Source: Thermatribacter sp964570785 | Lineage (GTDB): Bacteria > Atribacterota > Atribacteria > Atribacterales > Thermatribacteraceae | Length of the DNA stretch: 25,453 nucleotides | Assembly (NCBI GenBank): GCA_964570785.1 | Contig: CAZMZG010000022.1 | Span: 1 to 25,453 of the forward strand | Reading direction: 5' to 3' | In this document: positions 1 through 7,597 of the stretch, in pieces | How positions within the stretch are numbered: position 1 is the first letter of the stretch | Layout: each line of letters starts with the position of its first letter | Program-made: the position numbers and the translations under genes | Notes under the pieces: model-generated | Told to the model about the DNA's origin: nothing | Seen by the model: only the letters and a program-made list of their open reading frames with translations | Databases searched by the model: none

Positions 1-40
1 GTTGGAGTATGGAGAAAGCTGTAGGGAGGAGGTGGACTAA

Positions 41-457
41 GTGGTAGTTACCCGCGAAATCAGGCTTTCTACCAAAGGACACACCGATATTATTGATATC
101 ACCGGAGAAGTGGAAAGGATCATTGTCCAAGCGGGAGTAAAAGATGGCATCGCCTGTCTTTTTGTTCCAGGTTCTACGGGGATAGTTACCACCATGGAAT
201 TTGAGCCAGGGCTGGTTGAAGATTTGAAACACTTTTGGGAAAAGATGGCCAGCTCCCGTGATGAGTACCAGCACAATGTGCGCTGGGGGGACGGCAATGG
301 TTACGCCCATGTTCGGGCGGCAGCGAGTGGTCCTTCATTAACTTTACCCGTTAAAGATGGGAAGGTTATACGGGGAACCTGGCAGGATATAGTTTTTATA
401 GATTTTGATAATCGCCCCCGTTCCAGGACTTTGATAGTCCAGATTGTGGGTGAGTAG
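41..457 (+). CDS. YjbQ/UPF0047 family protein (secondary thiamine-phosphate synthase-like)
   Basis: A 138-residue single-domain protein. The C-terminal half carries the family pattern: a His in the segment DEYQHN, then GYAHVRAAASGPS, a Pro-Val pair, GTWQDIVFIDFD and the closing RPRSR. These match the YjbQ/UPF0047 fold (pseudo-trimeric beta proteins). E. coli YjbQ has weak thiamine-phosphate synthase activity, but the true role of the family is not settled. The start is GTG at 41, about 7 nt after a strong GGAGGAGGTGG site at 25-35; the length is normal for the family. It lies 2 nt upstream of the alcohol dehydrogenase gene and so is probably co-transcribed with it. The 40 nt before it are too short to show a promoter. 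The family assignment is confident; the reaction is not. Confidence 0.88.
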   Translation: MVVTREIRLSTKGHTDIIDITGEVERIIVQAGVKDGIACLFVPGSTGIVTTMEFEPGLVEDLKHFWEKMASSRDEYQHNVRWGDGNGYAHVRAAASGPSLTLPVKDGKVIRGTWQDIVFIDFDNRPRSRTLIVQIVGE

Positions 458-459
458 GG

Positions 460-1448
460 ATGAAAGTGGTCCGACCTTTTGCTTTTCGACTCCCCCGGGA
501 AATCTACTTTGGTTGGGGAAAAGGCGCGGAAACAGGGGAACTGGTCAAATCTCTGGGTAAAAAAGCTTTTATAGTGACTGGGAGAAGAGCCACCAAAGAG
601 ACGGGTATTCTTGGGGTGGTAACCTCTTCTTTAGAAAAAGCCGGTCTCGAGTGGGTGGTTTTTGACCAGGTTGAGCCTGAACCCTCTCTGGAGATAGTTG
701 ATGCCGGCTTACGCAGAGCTTACCAGGAAAGTTGCGACCTGGTTTTATCCCTGGGTGGGGGGAGTGCTCTGGATTGCGGTAAGGCAATTGCTGGTCTCCT
801 GGGACAGGACGAAAGCGTGGTACCTTATTTTGATGGGGTTAAAAACCTTGAGGGACCAGGTACTCCATGGGTGGCCTTGCCTACTACAGCAGGAACCGGT
901 TCGGAAATGACCAACAATGCGGTTTTGACCAACTATCGCCTGGGGGTCAAGAAAAGTTTTCGCAGTCCTTACCTCGTGGCCCGAATGGCTATTATTGACC
1001 CTCAGTTTACCGTTTTTTTGAGTGCGCGCATTACTGCTTCTTCGGGTATAGATGCTCTGGTGCAAGCTATAGAGGCTTTTACAAGCCCTCGTACTAACCC
1101 GGTTAGCGAGTTGCTGGCTCTTGAAGCTGTAAGGCTGATCTGGCAATTTCTACCCCGTGCAGTGACGGAGGGAAATGAGAGACGTTTTAGAGAACAAGTT
1201 GCCAAGGGAAGCATGATCAGTGCCATGGCCTTTGCTAACGCTTCCTCAGGTCCTGCCCACGGTCTCTCCCATATTATAGGGCCTGCTTTTGGCATTCCCC
1301 ATGGTGAAGCCTGTGGATTGCTTTTTCCGGTTACCATGCGCTTTAACAAAGGAGTTTGGGGCACAAAATACGTTGCTATTGCCAGAGCAGTGGGCATCGA
1401 GGGTGAAAGCCAGGAGGAAATTATAGACGCTTTTGAAAGAGCTTTCAG
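460..1448 (+). CDS. Iron-containing (group III) alcohol dehydrogenase, 3' end lost in assembly gap
   Basis: NAD(P)-dependent Fe-type alcohol dehydrogenase or lactaldehyde reductase-like enzyme. The nucleotide-binding GGGSALDCGK is at residues 99-108 and PTTAGTGSE at 141-149. By comparison with E. coli FucO the metal ligands should be D198, a His at 202, H267 and H281. Here 202 is Gln (DALVQAIE) while the others are intact. Some family members carry Gln at this position, so the enzyme may use a different metal geometry. I see 329 residues before the N run; the family usually has about 380-400, so roughly 55-70 residues are missing. An open frame continues across the N run only because the Ns are translated; the residues beyond are a cupin, not this protein's C-terminus. 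The start ATG at 460 has GGGTGAG upstream. Substrate unknown. Confidence 0.88.
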
Positions 1449-1548
1449 NNNNNNNNNNNNNNNNNNNNNNNNNNNNNNNNNNNNNNNNNNNNNNNNNNNN
1501 NNNNNNNNNNNNNNNNNNNNNNNNNNNNNNNNNNNNNNNNNNNNNNNN
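1449..1548. other. Scaffold gap of 100 N
   Basis: There are exactly 100 N, the usual placeholder for a gap of unknown length. It removes the 3' end of the Fe-type alcohol dehydrogenase and the 5' end of the cupin gene. The missing protein lengths imply that at least about 200-280 nt of true sequence is absent, so coordinates across this point are nominal. Confidence 0.95.
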
Positions 1549-1827
1549 TATCTTTTCCGTGGCCCGCGTGTCGACTGGGGTATTGTGTTCCTGAAACCCG
1601 GCCAAAATATGGGGGCTCATTATCACCGAGAAGTGGAAGAGACTTTTTTTATCCTTGAAGGAGAGGGAGTAATCCTGGTAAATGGTGAGGAGTTCAGGGT
1701 TTCTGCAGGAGATGCGATACGTCTTGAGCCCGAAGAACGCCATGACTTACGTGCAACTAATGATAACTTCCTTAAGGGGATATTCATAAAAGTACCCTAT
1801 CTTCCTGAAGACAAAGTAAGTTGCTAA
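1549..1827 (+). CDS. Cupin-domain protein, 5' end lost in assembly gap
   Basis: The visible 92 residues form most of a small single-domain cupin. Motif 1 is GAHYHREVEETFFILEGEG, giving the metal-binding His-His-Glu set. Motif 2 is AGDAIRLEPEERH, giving the last His. Such proteins are typically about 105-120 residues, so the first 15-25 residues and the start codon lie in the gap. The beta-barrel probably binds a divalent metal; the role cannot be told from sequence, since small cupins include sugar isomerases, dioxygenases and ligand sensors. It ends 3 nt before the ATG of the radical SAM gene, so the two are probably translated from one message. It is in frame with the preceding alcohol dehydrogenase only through the placeholder Ns, so I do not regard it as a fusion. 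Confidence 0.82.
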   Translation, partial: YLFRGPRVDWGIVFLKPGQNMGAHYHREVEETFFILEGEGVILVNGEEFRVSAGDAIRLEPEERHDLRATNDNFLKGIFIKVPYLPEDKVSC

Positions 1828-1830
1828 TTG

Positions 1831-2706
1831 ATGGTCGATTGGAAAGCCGTAGAACAGTTTTTGGGTAGTCTCAGCTGTTGCAGGGTATGCCCCCTGGAGT
1901 GTGGAGTAAACCGCCTTCAGGGGGAAAAAGGCAAATGCAGAGTGGGTTTTTTACCTGAGATAGCCAGCTATCACCCTCACTTTGGAGAAGAGTCTATTCT
2001 TTCTGGCTGGAGAGGTTCGGGCACTATTTTCTTTTCAGGCTGTAATATGAAGTGTGTATATTGTCAAAATTATTCTATCAGTCAGCTGGGAGAGGGGAAG
2101 GCCATTCCCATTGAGGATCTGGTCCGGATTATGCTTGCCCTGGAGCGTATGGGGTGCCATAATATCAACCTGGTTTCCCCAACTCACTTTTCGCCCCAGA
2201 TACTGAAAGCCCTGTATCTTGCCAGGGAGAAGGGTTTAAGCATTCCAATTGTTTACAACACAGGAGGTTACGACAAGCTGGAAACCCTGCGCCTTTTCAG
2301 GGGTGTGGTGGATATCTATCTTCCCGATATGCGTTATGCTAACGAGGAAAGTGGTTTGCGCTATTCAGGCATTCCCAATTACCCTGAAGTTAATCGTCGG
2401 GCACTTCTTGAAATGTTTGAGCAGGTGGGCGAAGTGGTTTTGAAGGAGGGGGTGGCAGCGAAAGGCTTGATAATCAGGATTTTGCTTATTCCCAGTCTTA
2501 TTGAGGAGGCACTTGAAAATCTTCGCTTTATAGCCGAAAATATCTCCAGGAGGGTACATATTACTTTGATGCGTCAGTATCGCCCGGTTTATAAGGTTTC
2601 AGCTGAGCGATTTTCGGAACTGAACGGCTTCATAGACGATACTACCTACCGAGAAGTAGTGCGTTTTGCCCAAGGACTGGGGCTGAAGAATCTTATCCTA
2701 CAGTAA
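1831..2706 (+). CDS. Radical SAM protein, PflA-like (COG1313 type)
   Basis: A 291-residue radical SAM protein usually annotated as a putative pyruvate formate-lyase activating enzyme. The 4Fe-4S/SAM motif is C71-x3-C75-x2-C78 in GCNMKCVYCQN. An N-terminal block carries more cysteines (C16, C17, C20, C24, C36) in the pattern CxxCPxxCGVNR...GxC, typical of this subfamily and suggesting a second metal or cluster site. NLVSPTHF and the central YNTGGYD segment are also typical. The protein activated or modified is unknown, and no glycyl-radical enzyme is present in the window. A TTG directly precedes the ATG at 1831; I chose the ATG. No clear ribosome site is visible, so translation probably depends on coupling to the cupin gene 3 nt upstream. 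The next gene, an Fe-S domain protein, starts 20 nt downstream. Confidence 0.87.
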   Translation: MVDWKAVEQFLGSLSCCRVCPLECGVNRLQGEKGKCRVGFLPEIASYHPHFGEESILSGWRGSGTIFFSGCNMKCVYCQNYSISQLGEGKAIPIEDLVRIMLALERMGCHNINLVSPTHFSPQILKALYLAREKGLSIPIVYNTGGYDKLETLRLFRGVVDIYLPDMRYANEESGLRYSGIPNYPEVNRRALLEMFEQVGEVVLKEGVAAKGLIIRILLIPSLIEEALENLRFIAENISRRVHITLMRQYRPVYKVSAERFSELNGFIDDTTYREVVRFAQGLGLKNLILQ

Positions 2707-2726
2707 GCAGCAGGGGGGTTAAGCTT

Positions 2727-3248
2727 ATGCAAGAGATAATCAAGCAGGTTGCTCATTTCATGGCAGTAGCGGCACGCACCGCTCCTAAAACCAAAGGTGA
2801 AGATTTCGTTACGGTCAAGGTGCTGGATAAAGAGGAAACTGAGAAGCTGGGAGAGGCCATGATTAACTACGGCAGAGAAAAAGGCATAGCCGGTTTTATA
2901 AGAGATGGGCAGAATGTGAAGGATTCAGAAGCGGTTTTGCTTCTGGGTATAAAAGATGCCACTCCAGCTGGTTTGAACTGTGGGGCCTGTGGGTTTAGCT
3001 CCTGTAGCGAACTGCAGCCGAGAGAAATGAAGGATTTCAAGGGTCCACAGTGTGTTCTGAGGGTGCTGGATTTGGGTATTGCTCTGGGTTCTGCAGTGAA
3101 GACAGCCTCTATTTTTAATGTTGACAACCGCATCATGTATCGTATTGGAGTTGTGGCTCGCTTGAGTGGGGTGTGTAACGACGATCTGGTGATGGGAATT
3201 CCTCTTTCTGCATATGGGAAAAATATTTATTTCGATAGAAAGGGATAG
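2727..3248 (+). CDS. DUF2148 ferredoxin-domain protein
   Basis: A 173-residue cytosolic protein matching the DUF2148 family. Four cysteines, C85-x2-C88-x4-C93-x15-C109 (LNCGACGFSSC then GPQC), resemble 4Fe-4S sites of the RnfB/CO-dehydrogenase type, so it probably holds one Fe-S cluster. A further Cys lies near residue 150 in GVCNDD. The N-terminal helical part contains the conserved segment ARTAPKTKGED. The length is normal for the family. The start ATG at 2727 follows a G-rich ribosome site (AGGGGGG). Its position directly after a radical SAM gene suggests electron transfer or a redox role, but no member has a well-established function as far as I know. The next gene's start touches its stop codon. 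Confidence 0.83.
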   Translation: MQEIIKQVAHFMAVAARTAPKTKGEDFVTVKVLDKEETEKLGEAMINYGREKGIAGFIRDGQNVKDSEAVLLLGIKDATPAGLNCGACGFSSCSELQPREMKDFKGPQCVLRVLDLGIALGSAVKTASIFNVDNRIMYRIGVVARLSGVCNDDLVMGIPLSAYGKNIYFDRKG

Positions 3249-4181
3249 GTGAATATTGTGGACCTTGCTTTGCGAATTCAGGACATTATAGGTTTGATTC
3301 TGGCGGTTTTGATCGTTGCTATCCTGATAAGCATTGTGCTGATCCTTCGTGAAAGTGCTCGGGAGCGGAGAATGTGGGAAGAAAGCGAAGAAGATATTTT
3401 TTCTTCTCCCCGCAAACGAAGTTCCAAAAAACTGATATCGGACGAGATTTCCACTTCTGAACAACCGACTTCAGTTTCCGGGTGGAAGGGAAAAATCTTG
3501 AAGGAATTGGAAGCCCGGAAGGGGTGGAGTGCTCTTTCCCGCTCTGTACCCCGTAAAGAGGAGACACTGAAAGAAAAAGCTTCAGATTCAGAAACTGCTT
3601 TTCAGCCTCCTGCGGAAGAAGAAGTGTCGATACCCCTTGAGAAAGATGAACTTTCGGAAAATGAAAAAATCCAGGTGCCGCTTGAAGAACCCATTGAGAA
3701 GCCGGAACCGCCTCAGGTGGTCCTGGAGCGGGCTCTTAAAAAATTGCAGGGTCTTGGTTTGGATATCAAGGAAATCCAGCCCCTGCTGGATGAAGAGAGT
3801 ATCGTTTTCTCGCCACTACTCTGGGAGGTAAAGGAAGAAATTCGTTCTGGTAAAGAGGTGGGCAATATCGTGGTCCACACGGTATTTAAGACCCTACCTG
3901 GTTATTCCGGAGAGGAAGTGGTTGAGATGTATCGTTCCGGCAATCTTTCTGTGGTTGAGAAAATGGAAGCCCGGATTCGTACTGCTGAAGGCCGAGAATT
4001 CCTGGTGGCCACGCTGGGGCTGGAGTATTTCAGGGTGCCAGCTCTTGAGAAAAGTTTTTATGAGGGGCATTTGACCGAAAAAGAATACGAGCTTTTGCGG
4101 GCCTTGAAGTTTGTTGATCGCAATACCAAAAAGGATTTTGCTCGGGTTGTTTATAAGAAAATCATGAGCGAGGAAGAATGA
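3249..4181 (+). CDS. Single-pass membrane protein with acidic linker and helical C-terminal domain, unknown function
   Basis: I do not recognise this protein. In 310 residues it has one hydrophobic segment (about 13-33) followed by RESARERRMW, so the positive-inside rule puts the long C-terminal part in the cytoplasm. Residues about 45-155 are charged and low-complexity, rich in Glu, Ser, Lys and Pro, and probably disordered. From about 160 there is a compact, mostly helical domain with the segments LGLDIKEIQPLLDEES and LTEKEYELLRALKFVDRNT. The start could be GTG 3249, directly after the preceding stop with AAAGGG just before it, or GTG 3258 with AGGTGA before it. Its end overlaps the next gene by 4 nt (ATGA), implying coupling. 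A cytoplasmic scaffold or adaptor at the inner membrane is a guess from topology only. Confidence 0.7.
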   Translation: MNIVDLALRIQDIIGLILAVLIVAILISIVLILRESARERRMWEESEEDIFSSPRKRSSKKLISDEISTSEQPTSVSGWKGKILKELEARKGWSALSRSVPRKEETLKEKASDSETAFQPPAEEEVSIPLEKDELSENEKIQVPLEEPIEKPEPPQVVLERALKKLQGLGLDIKEIQPLLDEESIVFSPLLWEVKEEIRSGKEVGNIVVHTVFKTLPGYSGEEVVEMYRSGNLSVVEKMEARIRTAEGREFLVATLGLEYFRVPALEKSFYEGHLTEKEYELLRALKFVDRNTKKDFARVVYKKIMSEEE

Positions 4182-4396
4182 TTCCGGTAGAAGCTACGCA
4201 CCGTTTGCGGAGCAAAAAAGGTATTTTCTCGGGTGGTGCCCAGCTTTGGGGTGGTGAACGGAGAAAAACTTCGGGAACAAAGTTCTGGGTCGCTTTGGCT
4301 GTTCTTTGGGGGACCTGGCTTTTCCTGGGTTACGTTGTTTATCCCTTGCTTTTCAGCAATTATGTTCCCTTGCGCTATCTTTCTCTAATCTTTTGA
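4178..4396 (+). CDS. Small single-pass membrane protein, unknown function
   Basis: A 72-residue protein that I do not recognise. The N-terminal 35 residues are basic and Gly-rich (RLRSKKGIFSGG, GGERRKTSGTK). A single strong membrane segment spans about 36-59 (FWVALAVLWGTWLFLGYVVY), followed by a short hydrophobic tail. Charge distribution predicts the N-terminus inside. The ATG at 4178 overlaps the stop of the preceding membrane protein (ATGA), which supports it as a real, translationally coupled gene rather than a chance frame. It is the last gene before the promoter at 4445-4453. No terminator is obvious after it, so read-through into the coiled-coil gene is possible. Confidence 0.6.
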   Translation: MIPVEATHRLRSKKGIFSGGAQLWGGERRKTSGTKFWVALAVLWGTWLFLGYVVYPLLFSNYVPLRYLSLIF

Positions 4397-4444
4397 GATT
4401 TGCTTCTAATAGCTTTGCTGGCTTCTTTTTTGATTCTCCAGCTG

Positions 4445-4453
4445 TGCTATAAT
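4445..4453 (+). promoter_or_regulatory. Extended -10 promoter for the coiled-coil/LysM gene
   Basis: TGCTATAAT is a perfect -10 hexamer (4448-4453) with an upstream TGn extension. At -35 spacing only a T-rich stretch is present, which is usual for extended -10 promoters. Transcription should begin near 4460. The TTG start at 4497 follows an AAAAGGGGGTGA ribosome site. The 100-nt gap to the preceding gene is the largest on this strand between 41 and 9451, which fits a promoter here. Confidence 0.6.
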
Positions 4454-4496
4454 CTAATAAATAAGCTGCTTTTACTTTTTAAAAGGGGGTGATACC

Positions 4497-7400
4497 TTGA
4501 GAAGCTGGTTCTGGGCTTTGATTGCCATTGTGGCGCTTATTCTGTCTATTGTGGCCCTGGTGGAATTTAACCTGCTTCAACCCCAGCTTTCCAGTATTCA
4601 AGAAACTGTTAATTCTAACCAGGAAGCCCTGAAAAGCCTTTCTGAAAAGGTGGCAACTGTTCCTGAAGATGTTACCGAACTTGGGGCAGGTATCGATTCT
4701 TTAGAAAAGGCTCAGGGGGAACTTGCTCAAGAGCTTTCCACGCAAAAAAGCTTTATGGATGAGCTGAGCAGTGCTGTTTCAAAAAACAAAAGCCTTATTT
4801 CTGAACTGTCTCAAAATCTCGGTGCTTTTATGAGCTCAGAAGAAATTCAGCGTTATTTTGAAGAGCAAAACCAGAAAGTGAGTACTCTGGAAAACGCTTT
4901 ATCAAACTTTTCTCAGAAAGTGGATGAAATCAGCACCTTTGCCTCTGCTTTAAACCAGAAGTTTGAGGCACTTGAGAAGAGTCTTAACCAGACTTCTTTG
5001 GGGCTCCGCAAAGAATTTCAGGAAAAAGTCAATCTCCTCTACCGTAATTTGCAGGATACCACTCAAAATCTCGGTACTGTCCAATCCCAACTTGAGGAGC
5101 TTAGAAGTACTCTTGCTGAACTCCCTGAACAGTTTTTGAGCAAAGAAGAGGGAGAAGCTCTGCGTTCTTTGTTTGAAGAAAAACTGGAGATCTCGCAACT
5201 TCGGTTGGCTGATCTTGAAAAAAAGGTTGAGGATTTGGCCAACAGGCTTTCCGAGTTTATAGTTAAAGTTGATTCCCTTGAAGATGCGGTAGCTCAAAGT
5301 GGAGACAACATAGGCTGGTTGATGGAAAGGGTTAACACACTGGCTGGTGAGATGAAAGAGCTGTTTTCCCGTTTGGAAAATTCTTCAAGTTCCTTGAGCG
5401 ACCTTTCGCAGGCTGTAGATGAACTTCGCCAGAAAACTTCACAACTGGTTATCCTGCAGGGCGAACTGGAAAAGCTTTCTGATAAAGTCGCCAGCCTGAA
5501 CCTTGACCAGCGCTTAGCTACGCTTTTGAATTATTCCAAAAAAGAGATAAGTACTCTTCAGAAAAAGCTGGAGGAGTTGGAGCAGTCAGTTGCTTCTCAG
5601 AGTGAGGTAAAACTTTTGAAAGAAGAACTGGTTGCTTCGAAAGAGTCATTTCAGAGCGCTTTGGATAACCTGTCTCAGGCCCTCGAGGAGATTAAGGCCG
5701 GTTTTGCCCAGGTCTCTTCCCAGTTCCGCAAAGAATTTCAGGAAAAAGTCAATCTCCTCTACCGTAATTTGCAGGATACCACTCAAAATCTCGGTACTGT
5801 CCAATCCCAACTTGAGGAGCTTAGAAGTACTCTTGCTGAACTCCCTGAACAGTTTTTGAGCAAAGAAGAGGGAGAAGCTCTGCGAAGCTTTTTTGAGGAG
5901 AAAGCAGGGGTTTTGGAGGACAAACTTGGGGAATTCGAAAATAGCCTTAATGGGCTTAGCGAGGCACTGGATAACCTGAGTAAAGATTTTGTTGAATATC
6001 AGGAAGAAAATGCTCAGCAAATAGAAGAGCATTTGTCAGAAATGAGGACCCAACAAACGCAACTTGCGGCTTCACTCGAAAAAGAGATGGTAGAGATTTC
6101 CGAAAGACTGAATAGATTGGAAGATAGTCTTAACCAGAAGGTTGAGGATTTAAGTTTCCTGTCAAAAAAGTATGAACAAGTTGCTCAGAACCTGGGGGTT
6201 CTTGAAGAGTCCCTTCCTCAGCTTAGGGGAGATATTGAAAAGCTGAAGATTACCATTTCTGAGGAGGGAGAAAATTGGCAGCAGAAATTTCAGGAATTGG
6301 CTCAAGTCACAAGGGGGGAAATTGAAAAAGTTTTAGCTGGTTTACCCGACAAGGCTCGTCTTGAGGAACTGGCGCACTCTTTGACCAGCCTGACTCAAGA
6401 GCAGTTGCGCATTAAAGAAGAGATTTCTGCCCTGAAAAGCCAGCGGGAATCCTTGCTTGCCCAGTGGGAGGAGAAATCAAAAATTATCGAAGAGTTAAGG
6501 CAGCAGCTGACCAATTTTGCACAAGAAAAGGCGAACAAGGAAGAGGTAGAGCAAATCGTCTCGGAAATCGATCAATTGCTTACTGGAAAAGAAACGCTTG
6601 AGGCTCGATTGCAGGAGCTTGATCAAAAGATCAATGCTTTGGAAGAGCAATGGTCTGCTCTGGATGCGTTCGGAATTGGAGAGAGCGTGAGCGCCCTGCA
6701 AGAAGAAGTGAAAGAGCTTTCTCTGTCCCTGGATGGCGTTTTGAAGAAACTGCGTGAGGTTCCTGAACAAGAAGCTGTTCAAGAGTTGAGTTCCACCCTG
6801 GAAGGGGCCCTGGCTCAGCTGGAAGCCCTGAAAAGCTTTACCCAGGATACCTTGCGCCAGGAGATCCAGGTTCGGATAGACGCGGTGGAGAAAAGAATAG
6901 CAGAGCTTTCTGAGAACATGTTTTCTGCTCTCCAGGATGCCAGAGTAGATTCTCAGGAACTGGAGACTATTAAGCAGGCTCTGGCGGAGCTTTCTGCTTC
7001 TAAGAAAACCCTGGAAGAAAAAGTGAGCCAGATCTTGGAAACCTTGGAGAAAGAAGAAGCAGTGGAGAATGTTCAGGAGGACCTGAATGCACTGACTCAG
7101 CAAAAAGAGGCTTTGCGAGCTGAGATAGCTAAGCTGGGCGAAGAAAGGGCCACCATTGACCAGAGGCTTCAGGAAAAAATTAAAGAGCGGGAGCGCATTG
7201 AGCAAGAGATTCGGGAGCTCAAAGAAACCAAAGGGTCGCTTGAAGAAATTACCCGGCTTGAAGAAGAAAAACGCAAAGCTCAGGAAGCAATTGATGCTCT
7301 ACGGAGAGAACTTGTTGCTAAGGACCAGCAAATAGAGGAATTGCAGCGTGAAAACGAGCGCTTGAGTGCGCTGCTTGAGGAGAGCAAAAAATACACTTCA

Positions 7401-7571
7401 TACGTAATTTTGCCCTGGGATAATTTATGGACCATTGCTCGCCGATACTATCGCGATGGCAGGAAGTGGAAAATCATTATGGAGGCCAACAAGGACCTGA
7501 TTACGGATCCTTTGAAGTTGAAACCTTATACCGAAATTAGAATACCCCGTTTTCCCAACGATGATCCTTGA
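4497..7571 (+). CDS. Very long membrane-anchored coiled-coil protein with C-terminal LysM domain
   Basis: A 1024-residue protein. A basic start (MRS) and a hydrophobic segment at about 4-22 form an uncleaved anchor, or possibly a signal peptide, predicting the rest outside the cytoplasm. Residues about 28-960 are almost all heptad-type helix rich in Glu, Gln, Leu, Ser and Lys, with almost no Pro, Cys or aromatic patches: a long coiled coil. The C-terminus, about 966-1018, is a LysM domain (YVILPWDNLWTIARRYY, then MEAN and EIRIP), which in the family binds N-acetylglucosamine polymers such as peptidoglycan. Two 54-residue stretches are identical and are coded by a perfect 160-bp repeat. The TTG start at 4497 is set by the AAAAGGGGGTGA site. 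A rod-like tether or spacer between inner membrane and wall is inferred from topology; close homologues are not known to me. Confidence 0.78.
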   Translation: MRSWFWALIAIVALILSIVALVEFNLLQPQLSSIQETVNSNQEALKSLSEKVATVPEDVTELGAGIDSLEKAQGELAQELSTQKSFMDELSSAVSKNKSLISELSQNLGAFMSSEEIQRYFEEQNQKVSTLENALSNFSQKVDEISTFASALNQKFEALEKSLNQTSLGLRKEFQEKVNLLYRNLQDTTQNLGTVQSQLEELRSTLAELPEQFLSKEEGEALRSLFEEKLEISQLRLADLEKKVEDLANRLSEFIVKVDSLEDAVAQSGDNIGWLMERVNTLAGEMKELFSRLENSSSSLSDLSQAVDELRQKTSQLVILQGELEKLSDKVASLNLDQRLATLLNYSKKEISTLQKKLEELEQSVASQSEVKLLKEELVASKESFQSALDNLSQALEEIKAGFAQVSSQFRKEFQEKVNLLYRNLQDTTQNLGTVQSQLEELRSTLAELPEQFLSKEEGEALRSFFEEKAGVLEDKLGEFENSLNGLSEALDNLSKDFVEYQEENAQQIEEHLSEMRTQQTQLAASLEKEMVEISERLNRLEDSLNQKVEDLSFLSKKYEQVAQNLGVLEESLPQLRGDIEKLKITISEEGENWQQKFQELAQVTRGEIEKVLAGLPDKARLEELAHSLTSLTQEQLRIKEEISALKSQRESLLAQWEEKSKIIEELRQQLTNFAQEKANKEEVEQIVSEIDQLLTGKETLEARLQELDQKINALEEQWSALDAFGIGESVSALQEEVKELSLSLDGVLKKLREVPEQEAVQELSSTLEGALAQLEALKSFTQDTLRQEIQVRIDAVEKRIAELSENMFSALQDARVDSQELETIKQALAELSASKKTLEEKVSQILETLEKEEAVENVQEDLNALTQQKEALRAEIAKLGEERATIDQRLQEKIKERERIEQEIRELKETKGSLEEITRLEEEKRKAQEAIDALRRELVAKDQQIEELQRENERLSALLEESKKYTSYVILPWDNLWTIARRYYRDGRKWKIIMEANKDLITDPLKLKPYTEIRIPRFPNDDP
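5005..5164 (+). repeat. Perfect 160-bp direct repeat, copy 1 (inside coiled-coil gene)
   Basis: Identical base for base to 5725-5884. The offset is 720 bp, exactly 240 codons, so reading frame and heptad phase are kept. It encodes about 54 residues, from RKEFQEKVNLLY to KEEGEALRS. Both flanks diverge at once, leaving only weak protein similarity. Identity including synonymous sites points to a recent duplication or gene conversion. Confidence 0.95.
5725..5884 (+). repeat. Perfect 160-bp direct repeat, copy 2 (inside coiled-coil gene)
   Basis: Second copy of the segment at 5005-5164, in the same orientation and frame. Recombination between the copies would remove or add 240 residues without breaking the frame. 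The repeat is also long enough to mislead a short-read assembler, so the true copy number may differ from two. Confidence 0.95.
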
Positions 7572-7597
7572 AAAGTGCAGGAAAGGGAGGCCTGGTT

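Noticed and set aside
4416..4441. GCTGG...CCAGC inverted repeat with a T run, considered as a terminator after the 72-residue membrane protein
   Set aside because: The stem is only 5 bp and the T run lies in the loop, not after the stem.
5005..5884. Two identical repeats considered as a CRISPR-like or mobile-element signature
   Set aside because: There are only two copies, 160 bp long, in frame within one gene, without inverted ends, target duplications or a transposase.
6495..7205. A 236-codon open frame on the - strand within the coiled-coil gene
   Set aside because: It is Leu- and Phe-rich from reverse reading of Glu/Lys/Gln-rich heptads, with no ribosome site or domain.
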